The notes beneath the pieces are model-generated. The model ran no database searches, was not told the origin of the DNA, and saw nothing but the letters and a program-made list of their open reading frames with translations. A DNA stretch of 64,000 bases from JBBITI01 sp963735055 (lineage in GTDB: Bacteria > Chloroflexota > Dehalococcoidia > Dehalococcoidales > UBA2162). A program made the position numbers and the translations under genes. Shown here one piece after another: positions 52,356 through 61,043 of the stretch; position 1 is the stretch's first letter, and the number at the start of each line of letters is the position of its first letter. Location of the stretch: contig CAVTJN010000015.1 of NCBI GenBank assembly GCA_963735055.1, positions 71,667-135,666 on the forward strand, given 5' to 3'.

Positions 52356-52889
52356 CTAGCGGTTGGCGCCCCGCATTTGCCGACCCAAACCGGCCCCCGC
52401 ATTCGCTCCGGGATCACCAATGCACGTTCCCGAACCGCCGGCACGGAGCCCTTTCTGCCCGGTGCCGTTCCCGCCCGCCCACTCGGGCTGTCCAACGCTC
52501 GTCCTGTTCACTGCGCGCACGACATTCTGCTGCATGGTCTGCAGCATCAAGTCCGCCTGCTCCTGAGTAAGCGTCCCGGCAGTCACCCTTTCCTGGATTT
52601 GATCCCGCTTTGCAGCGAGGATGGCCTCGGTAAGCTGTTCTGCCGTCACTTTCTTCGTGTCCGCAATCTGCACCAGACTCTTGCCCTCAAGGCGCTGGGC
52701 CTGAATCTCTTCCTGCGTCATGCCCAGCAACTGGGTTACTGCCTCGGGGCATACCCCGGCTCCATTTGGACCCCCCGCCCGCACACCGTTAGGTTCTGCC
52801 GCCAGGGCAACCGCCCCCATCGACACAAGCGTAATCACACCCAGGGTCGCGGCGGCGATTGAGAGTCCCACCTTTCGTTTGATCTTCAC
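52356..52889 (-). CDS. Secreted protein of unknown function, DUF2680-like
   Basis: GTG start at 52889 with AAAGGAG 7 bases upstream. The N-terminus is a signal peptide (MKIKRKVGLSIAAATLGVITLVSMGAVALA, cleavage near Ala30). The mature part contains a helical segment, VTQLLGMTQEEIQAQRLEGKSLVQIADTKKVTAEQLTEAIL, a Gln-rich part and a Gly/Asn-rich tail, GGSGTCIGDPGANAGAGLG. The central region resembles the small DUF2680 proteins of Gram-positives and Chloroflexota; function unknown. Placed behind the two-component system with its own terminator. Confidence 0.7.
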   Translation of the reverse strand: MKIKRKVGLSIAAATLGVITLVSMGAVALAAEPNGVRAGGPNGAGVCPEAVTQLLGMTQEEIQAQRLEGKSLVQIADTKKVTAEQLTEAILAAKRDQIQERVTAGTLTQEQADLMLQTMQQNVVRAVNRTSVGQPEWAGGNGTGQKGLRAGGSGTCIGDPGANAGAGLGRQMRGANR

Positions 52890-53105
52890 TTCTCTACTCC
52901 TTTCTTTCGTGGGTTCTTTCCGAACCCCATGATGCCATTATGAAGGCGCCGTGTGGAGCAATTGTGGAGAAGCGAAGGAGTTTCTGTGTCGTTTGCCTTA
53001 GAGGCAGACACCCTGCGGCCCGGAGTCTGACTATCACTTGAGCGCGAATTCAGTATCCTGGGGGTGTTCGCATCTCGTTCGATGACGCCTCTGTCGTCGA
53101 CGACT

Positions 53106-53432
53106 CTACTGTCTTATTGCCCTGACGATGTCGAGAATAAGAAAGGAACCCTGTCGTCCCGGATACAATCTCGTCAACCGTCGTCTGATCATGCCACCGA
53201 TGTACTGCCCGACGAAGAACGTGGCCACAAAGAGGGGCAGGATAATCCAGCTCCAGCCCAGAAACCACAATCGAAGTCCGATCGACAACGGCACGGGTAT
53301 GTGCACCGCCATAAACCATTGTGCCGCAAATCTCTTGGTGTTAGACCGCCAGTAGCCGAATATGATGTTGATCACGAAAACAGCTATCAATACCAGGGTC
53401 AAAGTCATTCCAGTTCCTTCGGGCATCTGCAT
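53106..53432 (-). CDS. Hypothetical membrane protein
   Basis: About 108 residues with three strong hydrophobic segments (LTLVLIAVFVINIIFGY, FMAVHIPVPLSIGLRLWFLGWSWI, PLFVATFFVGQYIGGM) and a basic C-terminus. The start is uncertain: TTG at 53441, ATG at 53432 or ATG at 53426, none with a strong ribosome site. No family recognised. Confidence 0.5.
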   Translation of the reverse strand: MQMPEGTGMTLTLVLIAVFVINIIFGYWRSNTKRFAAQWFMAVHIPVPLSIGLRLWFLGWSWIILPLFVATFFVGQYIGGMIRRRLTRLYPGRQGSFLILDIVRAIRQ

Positions 53433-53486
53433 TTCAGACAACGATCGTACCGTTCCGGAGGCTCAATTCATGGTCCGAGATCCGCG

Positions 53487-53882
53487 CTACGGGACCGGGT
53501 CCTTGGAAGGTTTCGCACTGTTCGAAGCGGTCTTGAGCGAGATAATGTGCATGGTGACTCCAGCCAGTATTATTGCCAGAATCACTCTCACTACCAGGCT
53601 GTCGGCAATCACGATGGCGCTGCCGACCATTACCGTCCACAGCATCGCCAGGGTCCAGATCTTCGTCTTCAGGGACATTCCCCTTCCTTCCAGGTAGTTC
53701 CTCACATAGGCGCCCACAATGCGTCTGCGTAGCAGCGCGTCGTAGAGCCTCCGTGAACCCCTCATATAGCAGAACGCTGCGATCAGCAGGAAAGGCGTCG
53801 TCGGCAGTACCGGCAGCACAATGCCGATAACCCCGATTCCCAGTGCCACCGTTCCCGCGATGACAAATAGTAGTCTCTTCAT
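53487..53882 (-). CDS. YbaN/DUF454 family membrane protein
   Basis: About 131 residues; start at 53882 (MKRLLFVIAGTVALGIGVIGIVLPVLPTTPFLLIAAFCYMRGS) is chosen because homologues start there, with AAGAGAA just before it. The PVLPTTPFLLIAAFCYMRGS signature is typical of the DUF454/YbaN family of small inner-membrane proteins. Two to three further hydrophobic segments follow. Function unknown. Confidence 0.85.
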   Translation of the reverse strand: MKRLLFVIAGTVALGIGVIGIVLPVLPTTPFLLIAAFCYMRGSRRLYDALLRRRIVGAYVRNYLEGRGMSLKTKIWTLAMLWTVMVGSAIVIADSLVVRVILAIILAGVTMHIISLKTASNSAKPSKDPVP

Positions 53883-54002
53883 TTCTCTTATCGTGATCGC
53901 TGCCGGCTCATGGGGCCAACGCCTCACGGAAAGCGCTGATCGTGAGGAGGAATGTTGCCGGTTGGGGCAACCTCTGGAAGGATGCCACACGAAGGATCGG
54001 AC

Positions 54003-55784
54003 TCAGAGGAGCCCGAAGCGCTGCTTTAGCTTCCGGCACTCATCCCACATTTCTTTGGGAAGCCGGTCGCCGAACGTGTTGAAGAACTCCTCGATGTTCT
54101 TGATATCCTCGCCCCACTCGTCCCTCGATATTGCCAGCAGTCCCTCTAGCGTCGCCGCCGGCAAGTCAAGCCCCGTCATGTCCAGGTCCCCGGGATTTGG
54201 CACACGGCCGATGGGAAGCTCCTTGGCGCCAACCTCGCCCCGGCAGCGCCGCACGATCCAGTCCAGTACGCGGAGGTTCTCGCCGAAACCCGGCCAGGTG
54301 AATCTGCCCTGGTCATCGGTGCGGAACCAGTTGACGTGATAGATACGGGTCGAATGTTTCAGTCGCTTGCCTATGTTCAGCCAGTGGGCGAAGTAATCGG
54401 CCATATTGTAGCCGCAGAACGGCAGCATCGCCATCGGGTCACGCCGCACTTCTCCCAGTTTGCCGTACTGCGCCGCCGTACGCTCCGAGGCCATCGTGCC
54501 GCCGACGAAGACGCCATGCTGCCAGTTGAATGATTCGTAAACCAGGGGCGCCACCCTCGCCCGTCTGCCGCCGAAGATGAACGCTGAGATGGGCACCCCT
54601 TCCGGGTCTTCCCAGTTCGGCGCGATACAGGGACACTGGGCAGCCGGGGCCGTAAAACGGCTGTTGGCATTGGCCCCGGGGATAGGCTTGCCGTCGCTGT
54701 CTTTCATGCCCGGGCGCCAGGGATTGCCTTTCCAGTCCAACCCGCCTTCAGGCGCCGGCCCGTCCCCATCCTCCCACCACACCGTCTTGTCGGACTTGAG
54801 CACAACGTTGGTGAAGATAGTGTTCTTCTGGACCGTGGCCATAGCATTGGGATTGGTCTTCCAGTTGGTGCCCGGGGCCACACCGAAGAAACCGGACTCG
54901 GGATTGATGGCCCACAGTCGCCCGTCTTCCTTAACCCGCATCCAGGCGATATCGTCGCCGACGGTAAACACTTTGTATCCTTTGGCTTTCAGCGCCTCCG
55001 GCGGTACCAGCATGGCCAGATTGGTCTTACCGCAAGCGCTGGGGAAGGCCCCGGCGATATAGGTCACATTGCCGCCCGGGTCCTGAACGCCGAGTATCAA
55101 CATATGCTCGGCCATCCAGCCTTCCTGCCGTCCCAGGTGGCTGGCGATGCGAAGGGCCAGGCACTTCTTACCGAGGAGCACGTTCCCGCCATACCCGCTG
55201 CCCACGCTCCAGATGGTATTGTCCTCGGGAAAGTGAAGGATCAGACGCTTGTTGATGTCCAGTTCCGCCTTACTGTGCAGGCCCTTGGTGAACTCGCCGC
55301 TATCCCCGAGCGTGTCCAGCACCGGCTGACCCATTCGGGTCATGATCCGCATGTTCAGCACCACGTAGATGCTGTCCGTGAGCTCGACGCCAATCTTGCT
55401 GAAGGGAGACCCAACCGGCCCCATGGAAAACGGAACCACGTACATGGTGCGCCCCTTCATCGCCCCCCGGAAGAAGCCCCCGGCCCTGGCATACCCATCT
55501 GCCGGACTCATCCAGTTGTTGGTCGGGCCGGCGTCGTCCTTATTGGGTGTGCATATGAAGGTCAGATTCTCCGTTCGGGCGACATCGTTATGGGCCGTAC
55601 GGTGGTACAGGCAGCCTGGCAACACGTCTTGGTTGAGTACGATGATCTCCCCGGTGGCCGCCGCTTCCGAGGTCAGGCGGTCTTTCTCGGCCACCGAGCC
55701 GTCACACCACACAACGCGTTCCGGCTGGCACAACGCCGCGCATTCTTCCACCCATTGTTTAAGACCGGTGTGATTTGTCGTCAT
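54003..55784 (-). CDS. pckG: Phosphoenolpyruvate carboxykinase (GTP)
   Basis: A 593-residue GTP-type PEPCK. FPSACGKTNLAML is the GTPase-like P-loop with the active-site Cys, and IAWMRVKEDGRLWAINPE, FVGGTMASERTA, FTAPAAQCPCIAPNWEDPEGVPISAFIFGGRR and GYNMADYF are conserved. It interconverts oxaloacetate and phosphoenolpyruvate, linking amino acid or acid catabolism to gluconeogenesis. GAGG is 8 bases before the ATG. Confidence 0.97.
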   Translation of the reverse strand: MTTNHTGLKQWVEECAALCQPERVVWCDGSVAEKDRLTSEAAATGEIIVLNQDVLPGCLYHRTAHNDVARTENLTFICTPNKDDAGPTNNWMSPADGYARAGGFFRGAMKGRTMYVVPFSMGPVGSPFSKIGVELTDSIYVVLNMRIMTRMGQPVLDTLGDSGEFTKGLHSKAELDINKRLILHFPEDNTIWSVGSGYGGNVLLGKKCLALRIASHLGRQEGWMAEHMLILGVQDPGGNVTYIAGAFPSACGKTNLAMLVPPEALKAKGYKVFTVGDDIAWMRVKEDGRLWAINPESGFFGVAPGTNWKTNPNAMATVQKNTIFTNVVLKSDKTVWWEDGDGPAPEGGLDWKGNPWRPGMKDSDGKPIPGANANSRFTAPAAQCPCIAPNWEDPEGVPISAFIFGGRRARVAPLVYESFNWQHGVFVGGTMASERTAAQYGKLGEVRRDPMAMLPFCGYNMADYFAHWLNIGKRLKHSTRIYHVNWFRTDDQGRFTWPGFGENLRVLDWIVRRCRGEVGAKELPIGRVPNPGDLDMTGLDLPAATLEGLLAISRDEWGEDIKNIEEFFNTFGDRLPKEMWDECRKLKQRFGLL

Positions 55785-55860
55785 TTTTCATACCTCAACT
55801 ACATCGTCGGTACAGATACGCCGGGTCACGTCGTGGGAAAGTTCTCTGAACATCATTGAG

Positions 55861-55890
55861 TTTATAGTTGATACGACTGTCGGTTGGCAA
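55861..55890 (-). promoter_or_regulatory. Promoter of pckG
   Basis: On the minus strand TTGCCA (55885-55890) and TATAAA (55861-55866) are 18 bases apart. The leader to the ATG at 55784 would be about 70 bases. Confidence 0.55.
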
Positions 55891-55912
55891 GTCCCGCAAT
55901 TACCCCGAGACA

Positions 55913-55946
55913 GGAAAAGGAGACGGGGATCGTCATCCCCGCCTCC
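55913..55946 (-). terminator. Intrinsic terminator of the solute-binding protein gene
   Basis: On the minus strand GGAGGCGGGGAT (55935-55946) pairs, with one mismatch, with ATCCCCGTCTCC (55919-55930), followed by TTTTCCTGT. It lies 24 bases after the stop codon at 55971. Confidence 0.7.
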
Positions 55947-55970
55947 TTCGGAGTCCCTCGCGGATCCAGG

Positions 55971-57785
55971 CTACCTTCCCGTCATCTTGCCTTTCAGTTG
56001 CTCATCAACCCACACAAACTGGACCCACTCGTAGCCGGCGCCGGCCCAACCCACGTTCATCTCGCCGCGGTAGTTCTTCAACCATGGCCACCACAGGACG
56101 TAAGAGTATGGGAGTGGTCTGGGAATATACCATGCCTGGTCCATGGCATATTTCATCAAGTCTTTGAACAGGGCGTCGACCTCGTCGACCTTCAGTTGGT
56201 TGAACGCCTCGTAGACCTTAATCTTGGTCGCCTGCACCTTTGGGTCGTTCACCTGGCTCGGGTTCCAGTAAGACGGCGTGTCGAAGGCGATCATCCGGTA
56301 ATAGCCGCCGATACCCATGCCGCCGGCGTACAGCATGTCCTCGTAGCTCAGCCCCTGCCATATCGAGGTGTAGACACCGAGCTCCTTGGGCTGTATCTCC
56401 AGGTCCACCCCCACCTTGGCCCACATCGACTTGACTGCTGACAGGAAGTCAACGTCGGCGATCGTGTTCCGGCAGACGATCTTGGCCTTGAAGCCATTGG
56501 GGTACCCGGCTTCTTTGAGCAATGCCTTGGCCTTGTCCGGGCTGTAAACGTAGAGCTCCTGTACTGACTGGGGCGCTTCCTTCAGGGGGAGGAACATGCT
56601 GGCATATTCCTTGAGATACGGATGCGGCCAGGCCTGTGTTTCCGCATCCCCGCGAAACAGGTCTTTCTTGATCCCATCCAGATCGGTCGCCATGAACAGG
56701 GCTCGCCGCACCCTGACGTCGGCGGTCGGCAGGCTGGGATTGTACAGGTGCATGGAGATTGTCTGGGTGGCGTGCTCCAGGTACCTGTTTGACTTCAGGT
56801 CGGCGGTGCCTTTTGTCAAGGAGTCGGCATCATCCAGCGTCTCCATCCTCATCTGGTCAACCTTGGCCGTACGCAACGCCGCCTGGGCCGTCGATATGTC
56901 GGTTATGATGAGGAGTTTGACACCATCAACATAGGGCAGTTGATTGCCCTTGCCCGGGCCGACCGGGTCCTTCATCCAATACTTCGGGTTTTTGACAAAG
57001 GTGGCCGAGCTACCCTCTACGTAGTCGGTGATGAGAAATGGACCCGTCCCGACCTGATACTCCCACTTGTTCACGTTCCCGTACTTCTTGGCCACTTCGG
57101 GAGCGATGATCCGGTTGCGATCGAACCACTGGGACATGCCGTCGGCAAACTCGCTCGCCGGAATCCTGATATCAACGGTGTACTTGTCGGGAGCGGTGAA
57201 GACGGTGCCGGCGGCCAGTCGCGGATATGAATTCTTGACGTAAGCCCGCGGTTCAACGCACAACCTCTGCAGCGACTGGACGAAATCGTCGGCCACCAGT
57301 TCCCGCCCGTTAACCAGACGGCTTGCCTCCAGATTCGGATTGAGGCCGAAGGTGACCCCCTTGCGGACGTGAAAGATGATGTGTCCGGTCTCCGGGATTT
57401 CCCAGCTCTCGGCGATGGCGCCCGTCTTAAGGCGGAGACGGTCGTTGCCGCTGTACGTCCAGTCGGCCTCACCCGTACCGGCCGGGCCTTTCGCCCAATC
57501 GCCGATGGCGGGCTCATTGTGGGTAAAGGCGCCCAGCGTCAGGCCCATCGTGAACGCTTCGTCAAACTGGACTACGCTGCTGGTAGTCACGAGACTGAGA
57601 TATCCACCGCGCTTGGGCGTTTCAACTGAAGTGGCAGGGGTGGTAACCGGAGCGGCGGTCGTAGCCGGTACTGCCGTCGTCTGGGGCGGCGCCGTCGTGG
57701 TCGTCGTCGCCGCTGGTCCGCACGAAACCAGCAACAGCGAGACGGCCGCGAGCACGGCGAACAGGCACACAACACTCCTCTTCAT
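55971..57785 (-). CDS. Peptide/nickel-type ABC transporter substrate-binding lipoprotein
   Basis: Start at 57785 follows GAGGAGG by 5 bases. The 604-residue product has a lipoprotein signal ending LLLVSCG, then a Thr/Pro/Ala-rich linker (TTTTTAPPQTTAVPATTAAPVTT) and a SBP_bac_5 (family 5) domain: KRGGYLSLVTT, VVQFDEAFTM, DKYTVDIRIPASEFADGMS, TPEDAD-like RKALFMATDLDGIKKDLFRG, and DEVDALFKDL. These bind peptides or nickel-like ligands. No permease or ATPase is adjacent. The DppB remnant at 1792 is too far to relate. Confidence 0.9.
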   Translation of the reverse strand: MKRSVVCLFAVLAAVSLLLVSCGPAATTTTTAPPQTTAVPATTAAPVTTPATSVETPKRGGYLSLVTTSSVVQFDEAFTMGLTLGAFTHNEPAIGDWAKGPAGTGEADWTYSGNDRLRLKTGAIAESWEIPETGHIIFHVRKGVTFGLNPNLEASRLVNGRELVADDFVQSLQRLCVEPRAYVKNSYPRLAAGTVFTAPDKYTVDIRIPASEFADGMSQWFDRNRIIAPEVAKKYGNVNKWEYQVGTGPFLITDYVEGSSATFVKNPKYWMKDPVGPGKGNQLPYVDGVKLLIITDISTAQAALRTAKVDQMRMETLDDADSLTKGTADLKSNRYLEHATQTISMHLYNPSLPTADVRVRRALFMATDLDGIKKDLFRGDAETQAWPHPYLKEYASMFLPLKEAPQSVQELYVYSPDKAKALLKEAGYPNGFKAKIVCRNTIADVDFLSAVKSMWAKVGVDLEIQPKELGVYTSIWQGLSYEDMLYAGGMGIGGYYRMIAFDTPSYWNPSQVNDPKVQATKIKVYEAFNQLKVDEVDALFKDLMKYAMDQAWYIPRPLPYSYVLWWPWLKNYRGEMNVGWAGAGYEWVQFVWVDEQLKGKMTGR

Positions 57786-57872
57786 TGCAGTCCTCCTCAA
57801 TATCTATTCTGGCAAGCAGTTCTCCTCGTGAATTTGGAATCCATCGTCGACCCGTTTGTCCCAAGTCACACG

Positions 57873-57902
57873 ATTATAGGACCGGTCTGGTCAAAAAGTC
57901 AA
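57873..57902 (-). promoter_or_regulatory. Promoter of the solute-binding protein gene
   Basis: On the minus strand TTGACT (57897-57902) and TATAAT (57873-57878) are 18 bases apart, a near-consensus pair about 85 bases before the start codon. Confidence 0.7.
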
Positions 57903-57935
57903 CGCTCTTCCCGCATTTGCGCGCCTTATCCGAAC

Positions 57936-57964
57936 TTGCCCCGCCCGTCAGCCACGGCTATAAT
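57936..57964 (+). promoter_or_regulatory. Promoter of tRNA-Ala
   Basis: TTGCCC (57936-57941) and TATAAT (57959-57964) are exactly 17 bases apart, about 12 bases before the tRNA 5' end. Confidence 0.7.
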
Positions 57965-58557
57965 GAGATTCGCGCGGGGCCGTAGTTCACTCGGGAGAAC
58001 GTTGCGTTCGCATCGCAAAGGTAGGGGGTTCGAATCCCCCCGGCTCCACCAGGGGTTTCAATAGGCAGAACTCCTGCCTCCGTCAACTCTCTCCCCGCAG
58101 GCATCGGTATCTTATAGCGCACCGTAACCTGCGTTCCACTTATCTCCACTCTCTTGATGAACGACCTGAGGAACGCCTTTCTCTCCACAAAGTCAGCCTC
58201 TTCCAGCAGATTCCGCAAGTCCTCGGCATAGGCTCTGACCACATTTATGTCAACCTGATGAACCCCCTCAACCACCATGTCGGCTTCCAGTTGCACCCTG
58301 GACTTGCTCAGTTCGTCCTGTCTGGCCCTGAGTCCCCTGATTCTCGGCGCCAGGTCATCCATCCCGAGTTTGCCGGTCTCGAGAGCATAGTACAGTCTAG
58401 ACAGTCTCGCTCGCACGTCTTTCAGCTCGAGGTCGACCGCATCCAGTCGGTCTTTGAGCCCGAAGGATGCCTCTCGCAAATCATCATTCACCAGCATGAC
58501 CAATTGCTCCAGATTCTCATCGGTAAGGACCCGGCTCTTGAGCTGGTCGATCACCAA
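57958..58557 (-). pseudogene. C-terminal remnant of a large serine recombinase, overlapping tRNA-Ala
   Basis: The 199-residue frame matches the C-terminal coiled-coil and beta part of large serine recombinases: VLTDENLEQLVMLVNDDLR, a long helix LKDVRARLSRLYYALETGKLGMDDLAPRIRGLRARQDEL, then VRAYAEDLRNLLEEADFVERKAFLRSFIKRVEISGTQVTVRYKIPMP. The catalytic N-terminal half is missing: an in-frame TGA precedes residue 1. The last residues (GVLPIETPGGAGGIRTPYLCD) are the complement of the tRNA-Ala 3' half, so the gene's 3' end runs into the tRNA. This is what remains when an element integrated at a tRNA gene and was then largely deleted. Confidence 0.8.
57976..58051 (+). tRNA. tRNA-Ala (anticodon CGC)
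   Basis: Cloverleaf with acceptor GGGGCCG/CGGCTCC, in which G3 pairs with U70, the alanine identity pair. The anticodon stem-loop TTGCG-TTCGCAT-CGCAA gives anticodon CGC, reading GCG. T arm GGGGG-TTCGAAT-CCCCC and an encoded CCA complete it. Its 3' half overlaps the recombinase remnant on the other strand. Confidence 0.93.
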
Positions 58558-58591
58558 TCACTTTGCACTTCACACAGTACGCTCTTGCCAT
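58517..58591 (-). pseudogene. Truncated DUF5679-like zinc-binding protein at the element junction
   Basis: A minus-strand ATG at 58591 has GGGGAGGG 4 bases upstream and encodes MARAYCVKCKV, the N-terminus of the small DUF5679 proteins (CVKCK and a second CPDC-type knuckle). After V the sequence switches to unrelated residues and stops, and the second knuckle is lost. The break lies next to the start of the recombinase remnant at 58557, so this may be where the element's deletion or recombination ended. Confidence 0.5.
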
Positions 58592-58762
58592 GTCGCCCTC
58601 CCCTTTTTGACTTGAACGATGGCGCGGCTGGGATCCGCTGTCAACAGTCATCTCCCCAACAAGGGTTGAAAGCTCCGGGCTCCTATGATAGCCTGTGGGC
58701 ACGATGATGCGAGACGCCTGCGCGGCAGTCGGCGCCCGAAAGCGACTGAAAGGCAGATACTC

Positions 58763-59590
58763 ATGATGGTTCCCGGGGATTTCTTCGACCTGAGAGACAG
58801 CGGTCATCAGGAGCTGTTCCAGTCGACTGCGCCCGTGTGGACGGTACTTGACCGTTTGCCGGCCTATCTCGCCTCGTTTTTCGAAGGGGCCTGGCCCCTG
58901 GCCCACCACGCCGGCATGGTGGTGAAGCCGCTGGTCATCGTCAAAGGCACGGTCCGGGAAGATCTGGCGGTGCGCGTTTCCGAGAAGAACACTGTGCAGG
59001 CGTTTGAAGGGGGCCGGCCGCTGGATGACGTGGCCATCATCATGCCCGGGGCCTACTTGTTTGGCGACCAGGTCATTGTCGGGGCCCGGACGGTGGTGGA
59101 GCCGGGGGCGCTCATCAAAGGGCCCACCGTCTTGGGCGCGGACACCGAGGTGCGTCAGGGGGCGTATTTGCGTGGCGACTGCCTCATCGGCAACGGTTGC
59201 GTGGTCGGACATACCACCGAGGTCAAGGGCTCGGTCATGCTCGACGGGGCCAAGGCAGGCCACTTCGCCTATATCGGTGACAGCATCCTTGGCCGCGATG
59301 TCAATTTGGGCGCCGGGACCAAGCTGGCGAACCTCAAGATGATTCCGGGTACCATCAGGGTGGCCGTTGACAGGCAGTACCATGACACCGGCCGGCGCAA
59401 GCTGGGGGCCATCCTGGGCGACCGGACTGAGACCGGCTGCAATTCGGTCACCTCGCCCGGCACCTTCATGAAGCCGGACTGCATCGTCTATCCCGGAGTC
59501 TCGGTGCCCGGGGGCTACTATCCGGACCGATCCTGCGTATTGCCCTCCCGGGGCACCATCGAGGTAAAGAGCCTCCGGGGCAAGTCATAG
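58763..59590 (+). CDS. Left-handed beta-helix hexapeptide protein, GlmU C-terminal-like
   Basis: About 275 residues starting MMVPGDFFDLRDSGHQELF (or one residue later). After a helical lead of about 70 residues, the core has many hexapeptide turns: VKPLVIVKGTVREDLAV, VIVGARTVVEPGALIKGPTVLGADTEVRQGAYLRGDCLIGNGCVVGHTTEVKGSVML, and ILGRDVNLGAGTKLANL. These match the acyl/nucleotidyl-transferase beta-helix of GlmU-type proteins. No uridylyltransferase N-terminal domain is present, so the enzyme activity is unknown. AAGG lies upstream. It begins 172 bases after the recombinase junction. Confidence 0.85.
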   Translation: MMVPGDFFDLRDSGHQELFQSTAPVWTVLDRLPAYLASFFEGAWPLAHHAGMVVKPLVIVKGTVREDLAVRVSEKNTVQAFEGGRPLDDVAIIMPGAYLFGDQVIVGARTVVEPGALIKGPTVLGADTEVRQGAYLRGDCLIGNGCVVGHTTEVKGSVMLDGAKAGHFAYIGDSILGRDVNLGAGTKLANLKMIPGTIRVAVDRQYHDTGRRKLGAILGDRTETGCNSVTSPGTFMKPDCIVYPGVSVPGGYYPDRSCVLPSRGTIEVKSLRGKS

Positions 59591-59684
59591 GCTTGGGGCC
59601 CTTTGGCCGATTTTGGTCGCATCGTGAAGATACGCTTGGAATTCAAGGAATCGCATAACGACACATGAGTTTTCGGAGGTTGCT

Positions 59685-60143
59685 CTGAAGAATGTCGTTA
59701 CTGATTTCTACACATCACCGGGAGGTATCATTCCTGCAGATAGCCCGCTGGGAAGACTGAACGCTATACAGCGAGACGTACCGCCGTTGGTCAGGGACTC
59801 ATTGATCCCATACTCAAGAGAGCTCTGGTTGAGCGCATATCGTCACCAGGTGTTGCCCATAGAGGACGTTGAAGAGATATTCAGTTTCATGGGCAGCGTC
59901 GTCAGATACCCGCGCCTGTGCCGCCAGAGGAAACAAGCTACGGAGCAAAGGTACTGCTACGGGCTTAGTCTGAAGCCAGAGAACGGTGAGCTGTTCAAGA
60001 TAATCGAGGGGATAGACAAGAGCTATGTGACAGGTCCTGACAATCTGGGACTGGAGAGGCTAACAACAGCACAGGCGTTGAACAACCTCCGGGGCTACGA
60101 GTACAAGCGGCAGAAGTTGGTGCTCTCTCCCTGCCTTTGTTGA
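59685..60143 (+). CDS. Hypothetical protein, probable CTG start
   Basis: The frame is open from 59628 to 60143. GGAGG at 59675-59679 is 5 bases before an in-frame CTG at 59685, so this is the most likely start; TTG at 59787 is possible but would cut off a protein-like 34-residue lead (VVTDFYTSPGGIIPADSPLGRLNAIQRDVP). The 152-residue product continues LIPYSRELWLSAYRHQVLPIEDVEEIFSFMGSVVR and ends with YEYKRQKLVLSPCLC. No family recognised; no ATG exists in the frame's first half. Confidence 0.5.
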   Translation: MKNVVTDFYTSPGGIIPADSPLGRLNAIQRDVPPLVRDSLIPYSRELWLSAYRHQVLPIEDVEEIFSFMGSVVRYPRLCRQRKQATEQRYCYGLSLKPENGELFKIIEGIDKSYVTGPDNLGLERLTTAQALNNLRGYEYKRQKLVLSPCLC

Positions 60144-60224
60144 ATTTCCTCATCTGGCTTTGCGCTGGCTCCCCTCGGAGACGTAAAATCCGGCTGTGAT
60201 TCAGATACAACCGGGAGGAGAAAA

Positions 60225-61043
60225 ATGCGACCCCACAACCTGCCCGTCAGCCCTTCGACCTTTTTCGTGGTAACCTTCATCCTTTCGTGGACCATCTGGG
60301 CCTTGCCTGTCCTGTCCCGATTCGAAATCGGGCCTGCCATCCCGGACGGCACCAGGAGTGCCATCGGGCTGTTGGGTGTGCTCATGCCTGCCGTCGTAGC
60401 CCTGGTGCTGACGGCTCGCTCAAAGTCTACAGGAGTCATGCTTTCTTCGCTCCGGATTTGGAGGGTGGGCTGGCGGTGGTGGGCAGCCGCGGTCCTGGTC
60501 TGGCCGGCGCTGCTGGTTCTGACGGCCTTGGTGTACAACTGGCTGTCGGCAGACACCCCAATAGCCGTCGAGGAGTCTTTGACCGGTTCGGCTTTTCTGA
60601 CGAACGTCGTCTTCCTACTCATTGCGACACTCGGAGAGGAGATTGGCTGGCGTGGCCTGGCGCTACCCGTCCTTGAGAATCGCACGAGCGCCCTCAAGGC
60701 AAGTGTCGTTCTCGGCTTGGCTTGGGCAGCCTGGCACTTACCCTACTGGCTGATCCAGGATACGTACACGGAGTACGGTTTGGCCTACGTCGGACTAAGC
60801 TTCCTATTCGTCCTCGCAGGGACTTTCTACATCACGTGGTTCTTTAATCATGGTCGATTCAGCCTGCTGCTTCCGGTGGCATTCCACGTCACATTCAACA
60901 TCGTTAACGTCGCCTGGCTTCCGGTAACGTCGAACATTGGTGCCTTCGCCATACTCGTTGCCCTTAATCTCCTGGTGGCGGTCGGCTTAATGAACCAAAT
61001 ACAGCCTCGGCGACACGCACTAGGGGCCGGTCAATCCGGATAG
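60225..61043 (+). CDS. CPBP family intramembrane metalloprotease
   Basis: A 272-residue polytopic membrane protein with about eight hydrophobic segments. The CPBP motifs are all there: motif 1 GEEIGWRG (Glu138, Glu139, Arg143), motif 2 HLPYW (His171) and motif 3 HVTFN (His221, Asn225). These are CAAX-processing/bacteriocin-protection type proteases. GGGAGGAG is 4 bases before the ATG. No target is evident. Confidence 0.93.
   Translation: MRPHNLPVSPSTFFVVTFILSWTIWALPVLSRFEIGPAIPDGTRSAIGLLGVLMPAVVALVLTARSKSTGVMLSSLRIWRVGWRWWAAAVLVWPALLVLTALVYNWLSADTPIAVEESLTGSAFLTNVVFLLIATLGEEIGWRGLALPVLENRTSALKASVVLGLAWAAWHLPYWLIQDTYTEYGLAYVGLSFLFVLAGTFYITWFFNHGRFSLLLPVAFHVTFNIVNVAWLPVTSNIGAFAILVALNLLVAVGLMNQIQPRRHALGAGQSG

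Noticed and set aside
58517..59383. Long minus-strand frame over the beta-helix gene
   Set aside because: Most of it is antisense to the hexapeptide protein; only its last 25 codons, from 58591, look real.
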